Assembly (NCBI RefSeq): GCF_004801405.1
Contig: NZ_SSOB01000044.1
Span: forward strand, 1 to 64,000
Direction of reading: 5' to 3'
Source of the DNA: Cohnella fermenti
Lineage (GTDB): Bacteria > Bacillota > Bacilli > Paenibacillales > Paenibacillaceae
DNA: 64,000 nt
Shown here piece after piece: positions 7,285 through 15,369 of this stretch. Within the stretch, counting starts at the first letter, position 1; the number at the start of each line of letters is the position of its first letter. Under the pieces are notes generated by a model. It was given only the letters and a program-made list of their open reading frames with translations, did not search any database and had not been told where the DNA came from. Position numbers and translations under genes: made by a program.

Positions 7285-7774
7285 GATAACCTGTCCCTCC
7301 GCACGAATATCTGGTTGCTCTCAGCTTATCCTATCGCCGGCAACAAACGCAAAACAAAGCGCGGCGCCACCTCCTGCCCATCTGCACCACACGTTACTTT
7401 TGCATCTCATCGCACTCAACCCGCCCCTTCGGGCATAAACAGACGTAATTTTGCATCACAGGGCGGGCTTAGGGGCGGTTAGTATCGGCTTACGTCGGTT
7501 AGTATCGGTTTAAGAGCGGTTAGTATCAGCTTAGAGGCGTTCAGAGTGGGAGCGAATGGGCTCAGATTGTGCTCAGAGTAACCACAGGGCAGTCCATCGG
7601 ATATTGACCGGCTATTCTCTAGATAACCGTCTGTTAGTCACCAGACAGCCCTGTCCGCTCCTGTCACCGCATAGCCCCCACCCGCCCCTAAATGTAATCT
7701 TAAGCACTCCCCGCTCCCAAAATCCCTTATAATAAAGAGAACAGTTCGGACACGCCAAAAGGAGTACGTACGTC
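7285..7774. other. 490-bp intergenic region with a short tandem repeat
   Basis: Holds the upstream regions of rlmH (leftward) and the VTT protein (rightward). A roughly 20-bp unit, core GGTTAGTATCGGCTTA, occurs three times with small changes between 7475 and 7533 and decays into a fourth partial copy. Two further copies of ACGT(T)A-TTTTGCATC lie near 7391 and 7443. I see no gene. Confidence 0.6.
7475..7533. repeat. three tandem copies of a ~20-bp unit
   Basis: The copies begin at about 7475, 7495 and 7516 and share CGGTTAGTATCRGYTTA. Spacing is 20-21 bp, about two helical turns, compatible with protein binding or simple slippage duplication. Confidence 0.7.
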
Positions 7775-8440
7775 ATGAATAAACGCAAACTGCTCATTCG
7801 CGCGGCCGGGTATCTCGTCTTCCTGCTCTGCCTGTTCCTCGCCCTGCGGAGCAGCGGCCTGACCGTTGCGGACATATCCCCGGACACGATCCGGTCGCTG
7901 GCACACGACAATCTCGCGCTGCTGCTCTTGATCATGCTCGTCATCATGACGCTGCAGAACATCTTCACCTTCATCCCGCTGATCCTGGTCATTACGGCGA
8001 ATATCGCGCTGTTCGGGTTCTGGACCGGCTACCTGTACGGCTGCCTGTGCAGCGTCGTCGGCAGCACGCTCGTCTTCCTCTCGATCCGCCACCTGTTCCA
8101 CGATGTGTTCGTCCACTCCAAGATGCAGCAATTCCGGGAGAAAATCGAGCGAAGCGGCTTCGTGTTCGTGCTGTCGGGGCGCATCCTTCCGTTTATGCCG
8201 ACGAATCTGATCAACATCGCATCGGGGCTGAGCTCGATTCGAACGTCGCACTTCGTTCTGGCGACGACGATCGGCAACCTGATCTACGGCCTGGTGCTGT
8301 CCTCCGTCTCCTTCAGCCTGCTGTCGGCCGCATCGCACAGCCGCCTCTACCTGCTGCTCGCCATCTTCGCTGTCGTCCTGGCCGTCGTGCTCTATCGCCT
8401 CCGCAAGAAGCGGACCGCCCTGTCCTCTTCCGGGCAATAG
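7775..8440 (+). CDS. TVP38/TMEM64 (VTT/DedA-like) membrane protein
   Basis: 221 residues with about five hydrophobic segments. The VTT-domain signature is visible: FTFIPLILVITANIALFGF, a Gly-rich re-entrant stretch GYLYGCLCSVVGSTLVF, then SGRILPFMPTNLINIASGLS. Related proteins act in lipid scrambling, membrane homeostasis or selenite/alkaline tolerance; the substrate here cannot be told. An AAGGAG site precedes the ATG. The C-terminus is a short basic tail (RLRKKR). It is monocistronic between rlmH and carbonic anhydrase. Confidence 0.85.
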   Translation: MNKRKLLIRAAGYLVFLLCLFLALRSSGLTVADISPDTIRSLAHDNLALLLLIMLVIMTLQNIFTFIPLILVITANIALFGFWTGYLYGCLCSVVGSTLVFLSIRHLFHDVFVHSKMQQFREKIERSGFVFVLSGRILPFMPTNLINIASGLSSIRTSHFVLATTIGNLIYGLVLSSVSFSLLSAASHSRLYLLLAIFAVVLAVVLYRLRKKRTALSSSGQ

Positions 8441-8525
8441 CCTCCCCCCCAATCCGCCCGATGGACAGAGCTCGCCTCTCATGCGACAATGAATTCACCT
8501 TAAAGTGAACAAGGAGGAGAGCGAC

Positions 8526-9095
8526 ATGTCCATTCTGACAAGCCTGACGGAGTATAATCGTCATTTTGTCGAGGAGAAGCAGTACGAGGCGTACTTGACG
8601 GACAAGTACCCGGACAAGAAGGTCGTGATCCTGACCTGCATGGATACGAGACTTGTCGAGCTGCTGCCCAAGGCGCTCGGCCTGAAGAACGGCGACGCCA
8701 AGTTCATCAAGAACGCGGGCGCGATTCTGACCCAGCCGTTCGGGAGCGCGATGCGAAGCGTTCTGGTCGCGGTCTACGAGCTGGGAGCGCAGGAGGTCGT
8801 CGTGATCGGGCACCACGGCTGCGGCATGACCGAGATCGATCCGGAGCAGATGGTGGAACAGTTCATCGCCCATGGCATCGATCCTCTCGTCATCGAGACG
8901 CTGGAGCATTCCGGCATCCGGATGGAGAAGTTCCTGCGCGGCTTCGAGCGGGCCGAGGACGGCGTCATGCACAGCGTGCGGATGATCCGCAAGCACCCGC
9001 TGTTCCCGAAGGCGGTGCCCGTGCACGGCTGCGTCATGGACCCCGAGACGGGCCGGCTCGAGATTATCGTCGAGGATTACCGGGAGCCGGTCTGA
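8526..9095 (+). CDS. beta-class carbonic anhydrase (YtiB-like)
   Basis: 189 residues from the ATG at 8526, which follows AAGGAGG; a GTG at 8505 is less likely. It interconverts CO2 and bicarbonate with a zinc ion held by Cys38, His96 and Cys99 (CMDTR and GHHGCG), with Asp40-Arg42 forming the usual dyad. The compact size and the CMDTRLVELLPKALGLKNGD stretch match the small bacillar YtiB-type enzymes. It is followed by a hairpin terminator that also overlaps the end of the convergent lspA gene. Confidence 0.92.
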   Translation: MSILTSLTEYNRHFVEEKQYEAYLTDKYPDKKVVILTCMDTRLVELLPKALGLKNGDAKFIKNAGAILTQPFGSAMRSVLVAVYELGAQEVVVIGHHGCGMTEIDPEQMVEQFIAHGIDPLVIETLEHSGIRMEKFLRGFERAEDGVMHSVRMIRKHPLFPKAVPVHGCVMDPETGRLEIIVEDYREPV

Positions 9096-9124
9096 GCGGG
9101 AGATCCGATCCGACACAACGAAGA

Positions 9125-9147
9125 AGCCGTGCCTCAGTAGCACGGCT
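9125..9147 (+). terminator. hairpin between convergent carbonic anhydrase and lspA
   Basis: AGCCGTGC (9125-9132) pairs perfectly with GCACGGCT (9140-9147), loop of 7, followed by TTTCC. The lspA stop codon (9134-9136) lies in the loop, so it may serve both strands. Confidence 0.7.
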
Positions 9148-9604
9148 TTCCGTATTTTCTGCGCAGCGGTCCGATCACGAGCTCCTGCACCAGAATAAGC
9201 GCCAGCCCGGCCGTAATTGCATGATCCGCAAGGTTGGAGATGCCCCGGCCGAAGTCGAGGAAGTCCGTCACCCAGCCGAAGGCGATGCGGTCGATCGCAT
9301 TCCCGATCGCCCCGCCGACGAACAGCGCCGCCCCGAGCTTCATCAGCACTCCTCTCATCATCCCCTTGTGCAGCGAATACACCGCCCAGACGGCGACGAG
9401 CAGCGCGGGAAGCACGAACCAGCGTCCGTATCCCTCGAAGCTGCTGCCCATGGCGCCGGAGTTGCGGAAGTACGTCAGTTGGAAGCCGTCCCGGACGGGA
9501 AGCGACTCCCCCACCTCCAGGTGCAGGCGAACCCACAGCTTGGCGGCCTGGTCCAGCAAGACGACGAGCGACAGCCCCCCGTAGAAAATCCACCTCATCC
9601 CCAT
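9134..9604 (-). CDS. lspA: lipoprotein signal peptidase (signal peptidase II)
   Basis: 156 residues from an ATG preceded by AAGGTGG; a frame start 13 codons earlier lacks a good site. LspA cleaves prolipoproteins before the lipid-modified Cys in the membrane. Four hydrophobic segments and the signatures DQAAKLWV, RNSGAMGS, GGAIGNAIDRI and NLADHAIT are present; the catalytic aspartates are those in GNAIDR and NLAD. It is separated from the rluD/pyrR genes that usually accompany lspA in Bacillales, so it may be a second copy. Lipoprotein substrates in this window include the two binding proteins at 34192 and 55235. Confidence 0.9.
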   Translation of the reverse strand: MGMRWIFYGGLSLVVLLDQAAKLWVRLHLEVGESLPVRDGFQLTYFRNSGAMGSSFEGYGRWFVLPALLVAVWAVYSLHKGMMRGVLMKLGAALFVGGAIGNAIDRIAFGWVTDFLDFGRGISNLADHAITAGLALILVQELVIGPLRRKYGKPCY

Positions 9605-9695
9605 TCCCCCACCACCTTGTACGATCCCTGCCTCCTTCATCATAACAGCAACGCCGCGGAAGAGTCGATTCCGCGGCGCCGCATGGAGTTGTATT

Positions 9696-11027
9696 TTATT
9701 CCTCGTCCAACGTAAGCTCGATGACCGTATCCCGCTCGTCCGGCAGCGGATACGTGAAGTGCTCCGGCTTCGCGAAGCTGACGAACGCGTCCTTCTCGAA
9801 CAGTCCGACGTTCCACGGTCGCGACAGAATCAGCTCCGAGCCGTCCGCCAGCAGCCTCGCCCGCTTCACCCGCCCCGCCAGGCCCGCGAGGTTGATCGGC
9901 CCCACGCTCTCCTCGAGCAGATGCGCGTACAGCTTGTCGCCGCTTCGCGTGTAGCGCCCCCACTCCGGCTTCGGCAGCCCCGCCTCGCCGCAGCCGTAGA
10001 TGCTGTCGCCGTTGCGGCGCATCCATTCGCCCACCTCCGCGAGCACGTCCAGCGACTCGCGCGGAATCTCTCCCTTCGCGTCCGGGCCGACGTTCAGCAG
10101 CAGGTTGCCGTTCTTGCTGACGCATTCCACCAGCTTGCGAATGACCGTCTTGGCCGACTTGTACGCGCGGTCGGATGCGCAGTACCCCCAGTTGTTGTTC
10201 AGCGTAATGCAAGCTTCCCAAGGAATCGACTGCCCGTCCTCATCCGTCACCCCGCTTGGCGGAATGATCTGCTCCGGCGAGGCGAAGTCTCCCGAATAGA
10301 CGGTCGGATCGCTTGTGTAGATGGAGCCGCCGCCTTCGCCCCCTCCTTCAAGCCGATTGTCCACAATGATGTGCGGCTGGAGCGAACGAAGCGTTTCCAT
10401 CAGCTCGGTTGCCCGCCACGCCTCCCCCGTAAGCTCCTCGTACGAGAAGTCGAACCACATGATGTCGAGCTTGCCGTAATTCGTCAGCAGCTCGCGCACC
10501 TGCCCGTGCATATAGTCGAGGTAGACGTCGAACCGCGCAGGATCGCGCTTATAGGCCTCGTCGTCGCGCATCGGATGATGCCGATCGCCGTATCCGGGAT
10601 AGTCCGGATGGTGCCAGTCCAGCAGCGAATAGTACAGGCCGACCTTGAGCCCCTCCGCCCGGAACGCCTCAAGGAACTCGCGCACGAGGTCGCGCCCGCA
10701 CTTCGTGTTCGTCGACTTGTAGTCCGTCAGTTCGCTGTCGAACAGACAGAAGCCGTCGTGATGCTTCGCCGTGAGCACCGCGTACTTCATCCCCGCCGCC
10801 TTGGCCGTCTTCGCCCATTCCTTCGGGTCGTACCTCTCGGGGTTGAACTCTTCGAAGTACGGCTGATAGTCCCAGGCGCTGATGCGCTCCACGCTGCGGA
10901 CCCATTCGCCGCGCGCGGGAATCGCGTAGAGCCCCCAATGGATAAACATGCCGAAGCGATCCCGGAGGAACCCTCTTGTTCGTTCGGTTCTTTGCTCGAT
11001 AGACGATGCGCCAGACGATCCGCTCAT
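9696..11027 (-). CDS. alpha-L-fucosidase, glycoside hydrolase family 29
   Basis: 443 residues from the ATG at 11027 with a GGGAGCG site; an ATG at 11045 is possible. GH29 enzymes remove terminal L-fucose with retention. Family marks are FGMFIHWGLYA near the N-terminus, TAKHHDGFCLFDS, GLYYSLLDWHHP and LDIMWFDFSYEEL, whose Asp after Phe is the expected nucleophile. NNNWGYC and GNLLLNVGPD are also typical. There is no signal peptide, so it acts inside the cell on imported fucosides. An AraC regulator is divergent 132 bases away and is the obvious controller. Confidence 0.93.
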   Translation of the reverse strand: MSGSSGASSIEQRTERTRGFLRDRFGMFIHWGLYAIPARGEWVRSVERISAWDYQPYFEEFNPERYDPKEWAKTAKAAGMKYAVLTAKHHDGFCLFDSELTDYKSTNTKCGRDLVREFLEAFRAEGLKVGLYYSLLDWHHPDYPGYGDRHHPMRDDEAYKRDPARFDVYLDYMHGQVRELLTNYGKLDIMWFDFSYEELTGEAWRATELMETLRSLQPHIIVDNRLEGGGEGGGSIYTSDPTVYSGDFASPEQIIPPSGVTDEDGQSIPWEACITLNNNWGYCASDRAYKSAKTVIRKLVECVSKNGNLLLNVGPDAKGEIPRESLDVLAEVGEWMRRNGDSIYGCGEAGLPKPEWGRYTRSGDKLYAHLLEESVGPINLAGLAGRVKRARLLADGSELILSRPWNVGLFEKDAFVSFAKPEHFTYPLPDERDTVIELTLDEE

Positions 11028-11159
11028 GTGTGTACACGCTCCCATACCTCAAGATATACCCCAAGTCTAGCAATGATTTGTGGTACGCTATAGGCAGAGA
11101 ATTAGCTTGTATGGGGACCAGATTAACTACTTTCGAACGAAGGGCGAGGTGCCGCCGGC

Positions 11160-12020
11160 ATGACGATCCCCCCGAATCCGAATTCCGACTTCCTCGGCGA
11201 TCTGCTGGAGCAGCTCCAGGTTCACCTGGTGGATTGCGATTATACCCGGTGCACGCCGGAGTGGCGAGAGCTTGACTACGTCCCGTCGCACAACAAGCTC
11301 TACCTGATCGACAGCGGGGAAGGCTGGCTGAAGATCGACGGCAAGGAGTACTTCCCTGTCGCCGGTCAGCTTGCCCACATGCCGGCTCACGTTCGGCAAT
11401 CCTTCTCCGCCCTCGACAGCCGCGCGCCGTATGCGAAGCATTGGTGCCACTTCACGGCAACGCTCGCCGGAGCGGACCTGTTCCAATGGGTGGACATCCC
11501 CGCTGTCATCGACATCCCGCCCGAGCGGATGGCTCCGCTCGCCGCACGATTCCGCGAGCTGATCGTCCTGCATCGGGACCCCGGCTACCTGGCGAGAATT
11601 CGCGAGAAGGCGGTGCTGCTCGAGCTCGTCGCCGCCTTCCTGGCGGAGGTCGGCCCGCAGCTTCGGATTGTGCCGGGGCGCAGCGGCGAGATCGAGCGAA
11701 TGAGGCGGATCGAGGCGTTCATCGACGAACGGCTGGCCGATGCGATCACCCTGGACCAGCTCGCGAGACATGTCCACCTTCATCCGAACTACCTCGTCCG
11801 GTACTTTAACAAGCATTTTGCGATGCCGCCGCTCAAGTACTTAAGCCGCAAGCGGATGCAGAAGGCCAAGTCGCTGCTCGGCTCGTCCGATCTTAGCGTG
11901 AAGGAGATCGCCGAGCTCGTCGGGTATCCCGACACGAACCACTTCGCCAAGGTCTTCCGCAGGGAAGCGAGCTGCTCTCCGAAGGAATACCGTCTCCGGG
12001 CGGGGCGCACCCGGACTTGA
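11160..12020 (+). CDS. AraC-family regulator with cupin sensor domain
   Basis: 286 residues: an N-terminal cupin-like sugar-binding region (about 10-150; AHMPAHVRQSFSA) and a C-terminal double helix-turn-helix (about 185-282). The second HTH shows DLSVKEIAELVGYPDTNHFA followed by KVFRREASCSPKEYR, the canonical AraC ending. It is divergent from the GH29 fucosidase gene and probably activates it when fucosides are present; the shared 11028-11159 region would hold the operator. GAGGTG precedes the ATG. Confidence 0.9.
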   Translation: MTIPPNPNSDFLGDLLEQLQVHLVDCDYTRCTPEWRELDYVPSHNKLYLIDSGEGWLKIDGKEYFPVAGQLAHMPAHVRQSFSALDSRAPYAKHWCHFTATLAGADLFQWVDIPAVIDIPPERMAPLAARFRELIVLHRDPGYLARIREKAVLLELVAAFLAEVGPQLRIVPGRSGEIERMRRIEAFIDERLADAITLDQLARHVHLHPNYLVRYFNKHFAMPPLKYLSRKRMQKAKSLLGSSDLSVKEIAELVGYPDTNHFAKVFRREASCSPKEYRLRAGRTRT

Positions 12021-12081
12021 AACCGCTTCAGTCGGCATATCGTAATAGAAGTGAACAGAGAAGCGGAAGGGGGCAACGAGA

Positions 12082-12870
12082 ATGTCCATGTTCAAGCGAA
12101 TGCTGGCCAGCGCCGGGATCGGAGCCGCCAAGGTCGATCTCGTTCTCGATACGGATACGGTGACGGCGGGAGATACGATCGGCGGAGTCGTCCGCATCGA
12201 GGGCGGGCGCGTCGAGCAGCAGGTCGACGACGTCTACGCTTATGTCATGACCCGATACTTGAAGCCATCCGGCGGGAGCGTCGTTGAAGCGGATGCGGCC
12301 CTTACGAAAATCCTGCTGGCAGAAGGGTTCACCGTCGAAGCGGAGAGAGTGTACGAGTTCCCGGTCTCGTTCCGGCTGCCGCTGGACACACCCGTTACGC
12401 TGGACCGCATCCCGGTGTGGATTCAGACCGGTCTCGATATCAAGGAAGCGATCGACCCGAAGGACCAGGATTACCTCCAGGTGAAGCCTCACCCGTATGC
12501 GGCGGCCGTGCTGGAAGCGGCGAGCCGGCTCGGCTTGCTGCTGCGCAAGGTGTCCAACGAATACGATTCGTCCTGCAACAACGCCCTCGGCGTCGCCTTC
12601 GTGCAGCAATTCGAATTCGTGCCGACCTCGGCCTTCCAGGGAGAGCTTGACGAGCTGGAGCTCGTCTTCCGGCTCGACGAGGACGGCGCCTCCCTGCTGC
12701 TGCAGATCGACCGCAAGGCCCGCGGTCTTGCCGGCTGGCTGGCCGAAGTGGCCGGCGCCGACCCGGATCGCGATCGCTTCATCCTGCTGCGCATAGGCCG
12801 CGAGGAGCTCGACCTCGGCGCGGACCGCATCGCCGAGCGGCTGGAAGCGACGATCCGGCGGCATCTGTGA
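12082..12870 (+). CDS. spo0M: sporulation-control protein Spo0M
   Basis: 262 residues matching the Spo0M arrestin-like fold: MFKRMLASAGIGAAKVDLVL, the WIQTGLDIKEAIDPKDQDYL stretch and the LGVAFVQQFEFVP motif. Spo0M is a cytoplasmic protein that modulates sporulation initiation and cell-cycle events in bacilli. Its presence supports a spore-forming host. It is a single gene between two AraC-flanked units, with no obvious partner. Confidence 0.93.
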   Translation: MSMFKRMLASAGIGAAKVDLVLDTDTVTAGDTIGGVVRIEGGRVEQQVDDVYAYVMTRYLKPSGGSVVEADAALTKILLAEGFTVEAERVYEFPVSFRLPLDTPVTLDRIPVWIQTGLDIKEAIDPKDQDYLQVKPHPYAAAVLEAASRLGLLLRKVSNEYDSSCNNALGVAFVQQFEFVPTSAFQGELDELELVFRLDEDGASLLLQIDRKARGLAGWLAEVAGADPDRDRFILLRIGREELDLGADRIAERLEATIRRHL

Positions 12871-12908
12871 GGCTCATCCGCTTAATTCGCTGAATCCGCT
12901 GAATCCGC

Positions 12909-13601
12909 TTATGATGCCCGAAGCTGCCGCGGCTCTCCCGGCCCCTTCGCGATCAAGCGGACGGCCAGACTCATCTCGTACACGCCGACCGGCAGAGCGA
13001 GCATTCCCTTGACTGCCGAGAGCGGCTCGATGACGCCGAACATCTCCAGCAGCCCCGCCGCGAACACGAGCGCCGCCGTCGCCATTCCGAACGAGGCCAG
13101 CGGTCTTGGAACCAGCCTCGTCCGGAACAGCAGATAGCTGTACAGGGCCGTGTTGACTCCCAGCATAAAGTTAGGGCCCAGCATCGACGTCCAGCGATGG
13201 ACGCCTTGCAGCAGATAACCGAGCTCGACGAGATTGTCTTGATTAAGCGAACGGTTTGCTTCATAGTGAAGACTAAGCTGCAACAGCCCCAGAATGCTCA
13301 CAATTCCGATGGCGATGAACACGGCTTCCATGCACCGGAAGAGAAGATAACCGAGCGCGAGGCGCTCGTTCCAGCGGCGCAGATACGGGAACAGCATCAC
13401 CGCAGTGCCCATCGCCGTCAGAACGAGCACGAGATCGTTCAAGACGCCGACCAGCACTTGCATTCGTCGCCCTTCGATGACAGATAAGTACCACTTCTCG
13501 CTCAACACAGGGTCGTAGCAGAGCACGGCAATAACGGATGTGACCGCGGCCGCAATGTAGCAAATCCCGATCAGAATCCCGTTTCTCCTGTCTTGCGTCA
13601 T
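12909..13601 (-). CDS. DUF4386 family membrane protein
   Basis: 230 residues with six likely membrane helices and the DUF4386 layout: an N-terminal GILIGICYIAAAVTSVIA helix, the conserved LGYLLFRCMEAVFIAIG segment, then a loop before LQGVHRW and LGVNTALYSYLLF. Function of the family is unknown. The start codons of this gene and the AraC/GyrI-like regulator are 34 bases apart and divergent, so co-regulation is likely. Confidence 0.82.
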   Translation of the reverse strand: MTQDRRNGILIGICYIAAAVTSVIAVLCYDPVLSEKWYLSVIEGRRMQVLVGVLNDLVLVLTAMGTAVMLFPYLRRWNERLALGYLLFRCMEAVFIAIGIVSILGLLQLSLHYEANRSLNQDNLVELGYLLQGVHRWTSMLGPNFMLGVNTALYSYLLFRTRLVPRPLASFGMATAALVFAAGLLEMFGVIEPLSAVKGMLALPVGVYEMSLAVRLIAKGPGEPRQLRAS

Positions 13602-13635
13602 CCTCTTGGCCTCCTAATTCGATTGGAGAATTCCC

Positions 13636-14505
13636 ATGGACCATTACGAGATTGTCGAGCAAGCCCTGATTCACATAGAGAATCGGCTGGACCGGCCCTT
13701 GTCGCTGGATTCCGTGGCGAATGCCTCCAACACGTCCAAGTTCTACTTCCATCGGCTTTTCTCGGCCATGATGGGGTGCTCATTGAACCAATACATCCTG
13801 TCGCGAAGGCTGAACGCTTCCCTGGCGCTCGTTCAAGCCGGCGAATTGCCGCTCACCGACATCGCAATCCGACTCGGCTTCGGGACCCCGTCCTCGTTCA
13901 CTCGCGCGTTCAGCCGCCAATACGGCACGGCTCCAAGCTTGCTAAGAACCCGGAATCCCGGGCTTCGGCCAAGTCCGGTCCCCCACGTAGTGAGACGGCC
14001 CATCAAGAACATCAACGGCGACGTGGTGACCGGCTTCACCCTGACGGAATTCGAATCCATCCGGCTGTGCGGCATCGTCTTCGAGGTCGATATGGAAACA
14101 AATTACAGAGAGACAATTCATTCCCATTCGCACCTGCTGCTGCAGGAGCTGGATCGCACCGTCCAAGGCCCCTGCTACGTCGTCTATTCGAACTGCCAGC
14201 CCGGGTCGACACGCTTCAAGGCGCTGTTCGGCATCCCGCAGGATATCCGCATCGAGAAGCCCTTTTACTTTACCGTGGACGTACCGTCGTTCTTCTGCGC
14301 CAAGTTCACCTATGCGGGCGACCTGCTCGATATCGGCGATGTCCTGAAGACCGATTACGCGCGATTCCTGAAGATTGCCCGGCAGGAGACCGACGAATCT
14401 CCCATCGAGCTCGTTCAGCGCTTCGACGATGTCCGCGATCTGCAGTCGTCCTATCATATTTTCGCTCCGATCCGCAGACTGCCCATCGACTCCGATGAGG
14501 AATAG
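13636..14505 (+). CDS. AraC-family regulator with GyrI-like effector domain
   Basis: 289 residues: N-terminal AraC DNA-binding domain (about 1-105; LPLTDIAIRLGFGTPSSFTR, then AFSRQYGTAPS) and a C-terminal GyrI/AraC-effector-binding domain (about 130-285; FESIRLCGIVFEVDME, FYFTVDVPSFFCAKFTYAGD). This Rob/SoxS-like order is typical of regulators that sense amphipathic or toxic small molecules. It faces the DUF4386 membrane protein and probably controls it. A GGAG site precedes the ATG. Confidence 0.88.
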   Translation: MDHYEIVEQALIHIENRLDRPLSLDSVANASNTSKFYFHRLFSAMMGCSLNQYILSRRLNASLALVQAGELPLTDIAIRLGFGTPSSFTRAFSRQYGTAPSLLRTRNPGLRPSPVPHVVRRPIKNINGDVVTGFTLTEFESIRLCGIVFEVDMETNYRETIHSHSHLLLQELDRTVQGPCYVVYSNCQPGSTRFKALFGIPQDIRIEKPFYFTVDVPSFFCAKFTYAGDLLDIGDVLKTDYARFLKIARQETDESPIELVQRFDDVRDLQSSYHIFAPIRRLPIDSDEE

Positions 14506-14622
14506 CGCTATTCCGTGAAGGATCGGTTGAAGGATCGGATGAAGGATCGGATGAACCCAAGATACCATGCCGGCTCCCGCCGCGCTTTCCCGATCTTGCT
14601 GTAATTCTCTGCTGTCATGCTC

Positions 14623-14651
14623 TTGCCAGCACACATCCGATTCGTTATAAT
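14623..14651 (+). promoter_or_regulatory. strong sigma-A-type promoter
   Basis: TTGCCA at 14623-14628 and TATAAT at 14646-14651 are separated by exactly 17 bases, the best vegetative promoter I see in the window. Predicted transcription starts near 14658, just before the ribosome site of the 24-codon ORF. Confidence 0.75.
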
Positions 14652-14679
14652 GGCACCAAACGATGAAGGAGGGGATCGC

Positions 14680-14754
14680 ATGAACGGCTTCGCAAGCGGC
14701 GGCACGAACGCGATCTCTCTCGGACAACTTCATTACCATTACAAGCGGCGTTAG
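14680..14754 (+). CDS. 24-codon leader peptide or small protein
   Basis: An ATG at 14680 follows AAGGAGGGG by 5 bases and is driven by a consensus promoter, so translation is very likely. The peptide begins MNGFASGGTNAISLG and ends QLHYHYKRR; the His-Tyr-His-Tyr run near the end is striking. The stop codon lies inside the first stem of a hairpin, followed by a second hairpin with a T-run. This is the anatomy of an attenuator leader, but the downstream gene (14877) is of unknown function, so a stand-alone micropeptide is equally possible. Confidence 0.65.
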   Translation: MNGFASGGTNAISLGQLHYHYKRR

Positions 14755-14849
14755 CACTCCCGATCTTCATTCAGGGAGGGCTAACGCTTCTCGCGTTGGC
14801 CCCCCTGCGGCATAGAGCGCGCAGGACCATGGGGTCCGGCGCGTTTTTT
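14748..14849 (+). terminator. two successive hairpins, the second a rho-independent terminator
   Basis: GCGTTAGC-A-CTCCC (14748-14761) pairs with GGGAG-G-GCTAACGC (14774-14787). About 30 bases on, GCGCGCAGGACC pairs imperfectly with GGTCCGGCGCG and is followed by TTTTTT at 14843-14848. Together they could form an anti-terminator/terminator pair or simply end the 190-nt transcript. Confidence 0.7.
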
Positions 14850-14876
14850 ATTTGGGCCGATGAGGAGAGGATGGGA

Positions 14877-15296
14877 ATGGACAACTTGCGGAAAAACCAA
14901 AGCGACGACGGTACGAAGGGGAACGAGCAAGGGTTGCGGGGCAGCATTCAAGCGATCATGCGCGGCGAGGAAGCGACGCCGGAGCTCCTGCTGCTGGATG
15001 CCCTGCTCCGGGCAGGGAAAGAGTCGCCGGCTCCGGCAACAAGGCAAGCCGCGCTGGCGACGGTCATCGCGGCCTCCGACGACGACGGCGCAGACGCGCT
15101 TCTCGCCGCGGGGCTGCTCCGCGCGGAAGGCATTCGCGTCAGCCTCGGCGCCGATCAGGACGGCGTTCGGTTCGCCGTTCTGATCGGCGGGGAGGAACGG
15201 CGTCTCGGGCAGGTATGCCTGACGGACCTGACGGACAACAGCCGGCGCGCGGTGGGCATTGAGGAAGCGATCTACATTCTGGAGAAATACTCCTGA
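14877..15296 (+). CDS. hypothetical 139-aa protein
   Basis: No family recognised. The start MDNLRKNQSDDG at 14877 follows GAGGAGAGG at a good distance. A hydrophilic N-terminus is followed by an Ala/Leu-rich helical middle (about 45-85) and a C-terminal part with alternating strand character (FAVLIGGEERRLGQVCLTDL) ending AIYILEKYS. It lies 28 bases after the terminator of the leader transcript and could be expressed by read-through. Confidence 0.6.
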   Translation: MDNLRKNQSDDGTKGNEQGLRGSIQAIMRGEEATPELLLLDALLRAGKESPAPATRQAALATVIAASDDDGADALLAAGLLRAEGIRVSLGADQDGVRFAVLIGGEERRLGQVCLTDLTDNSRRAVGIEEAIYILEKYS

Positions 15297-15369
15297 TTCT
15301 GGCGATCAGGGCGCTTTCCTTTGCTGCCTTGCCCTGCTCTGTCGCCCCTTCGCCAGGCCGGTGACTTTT

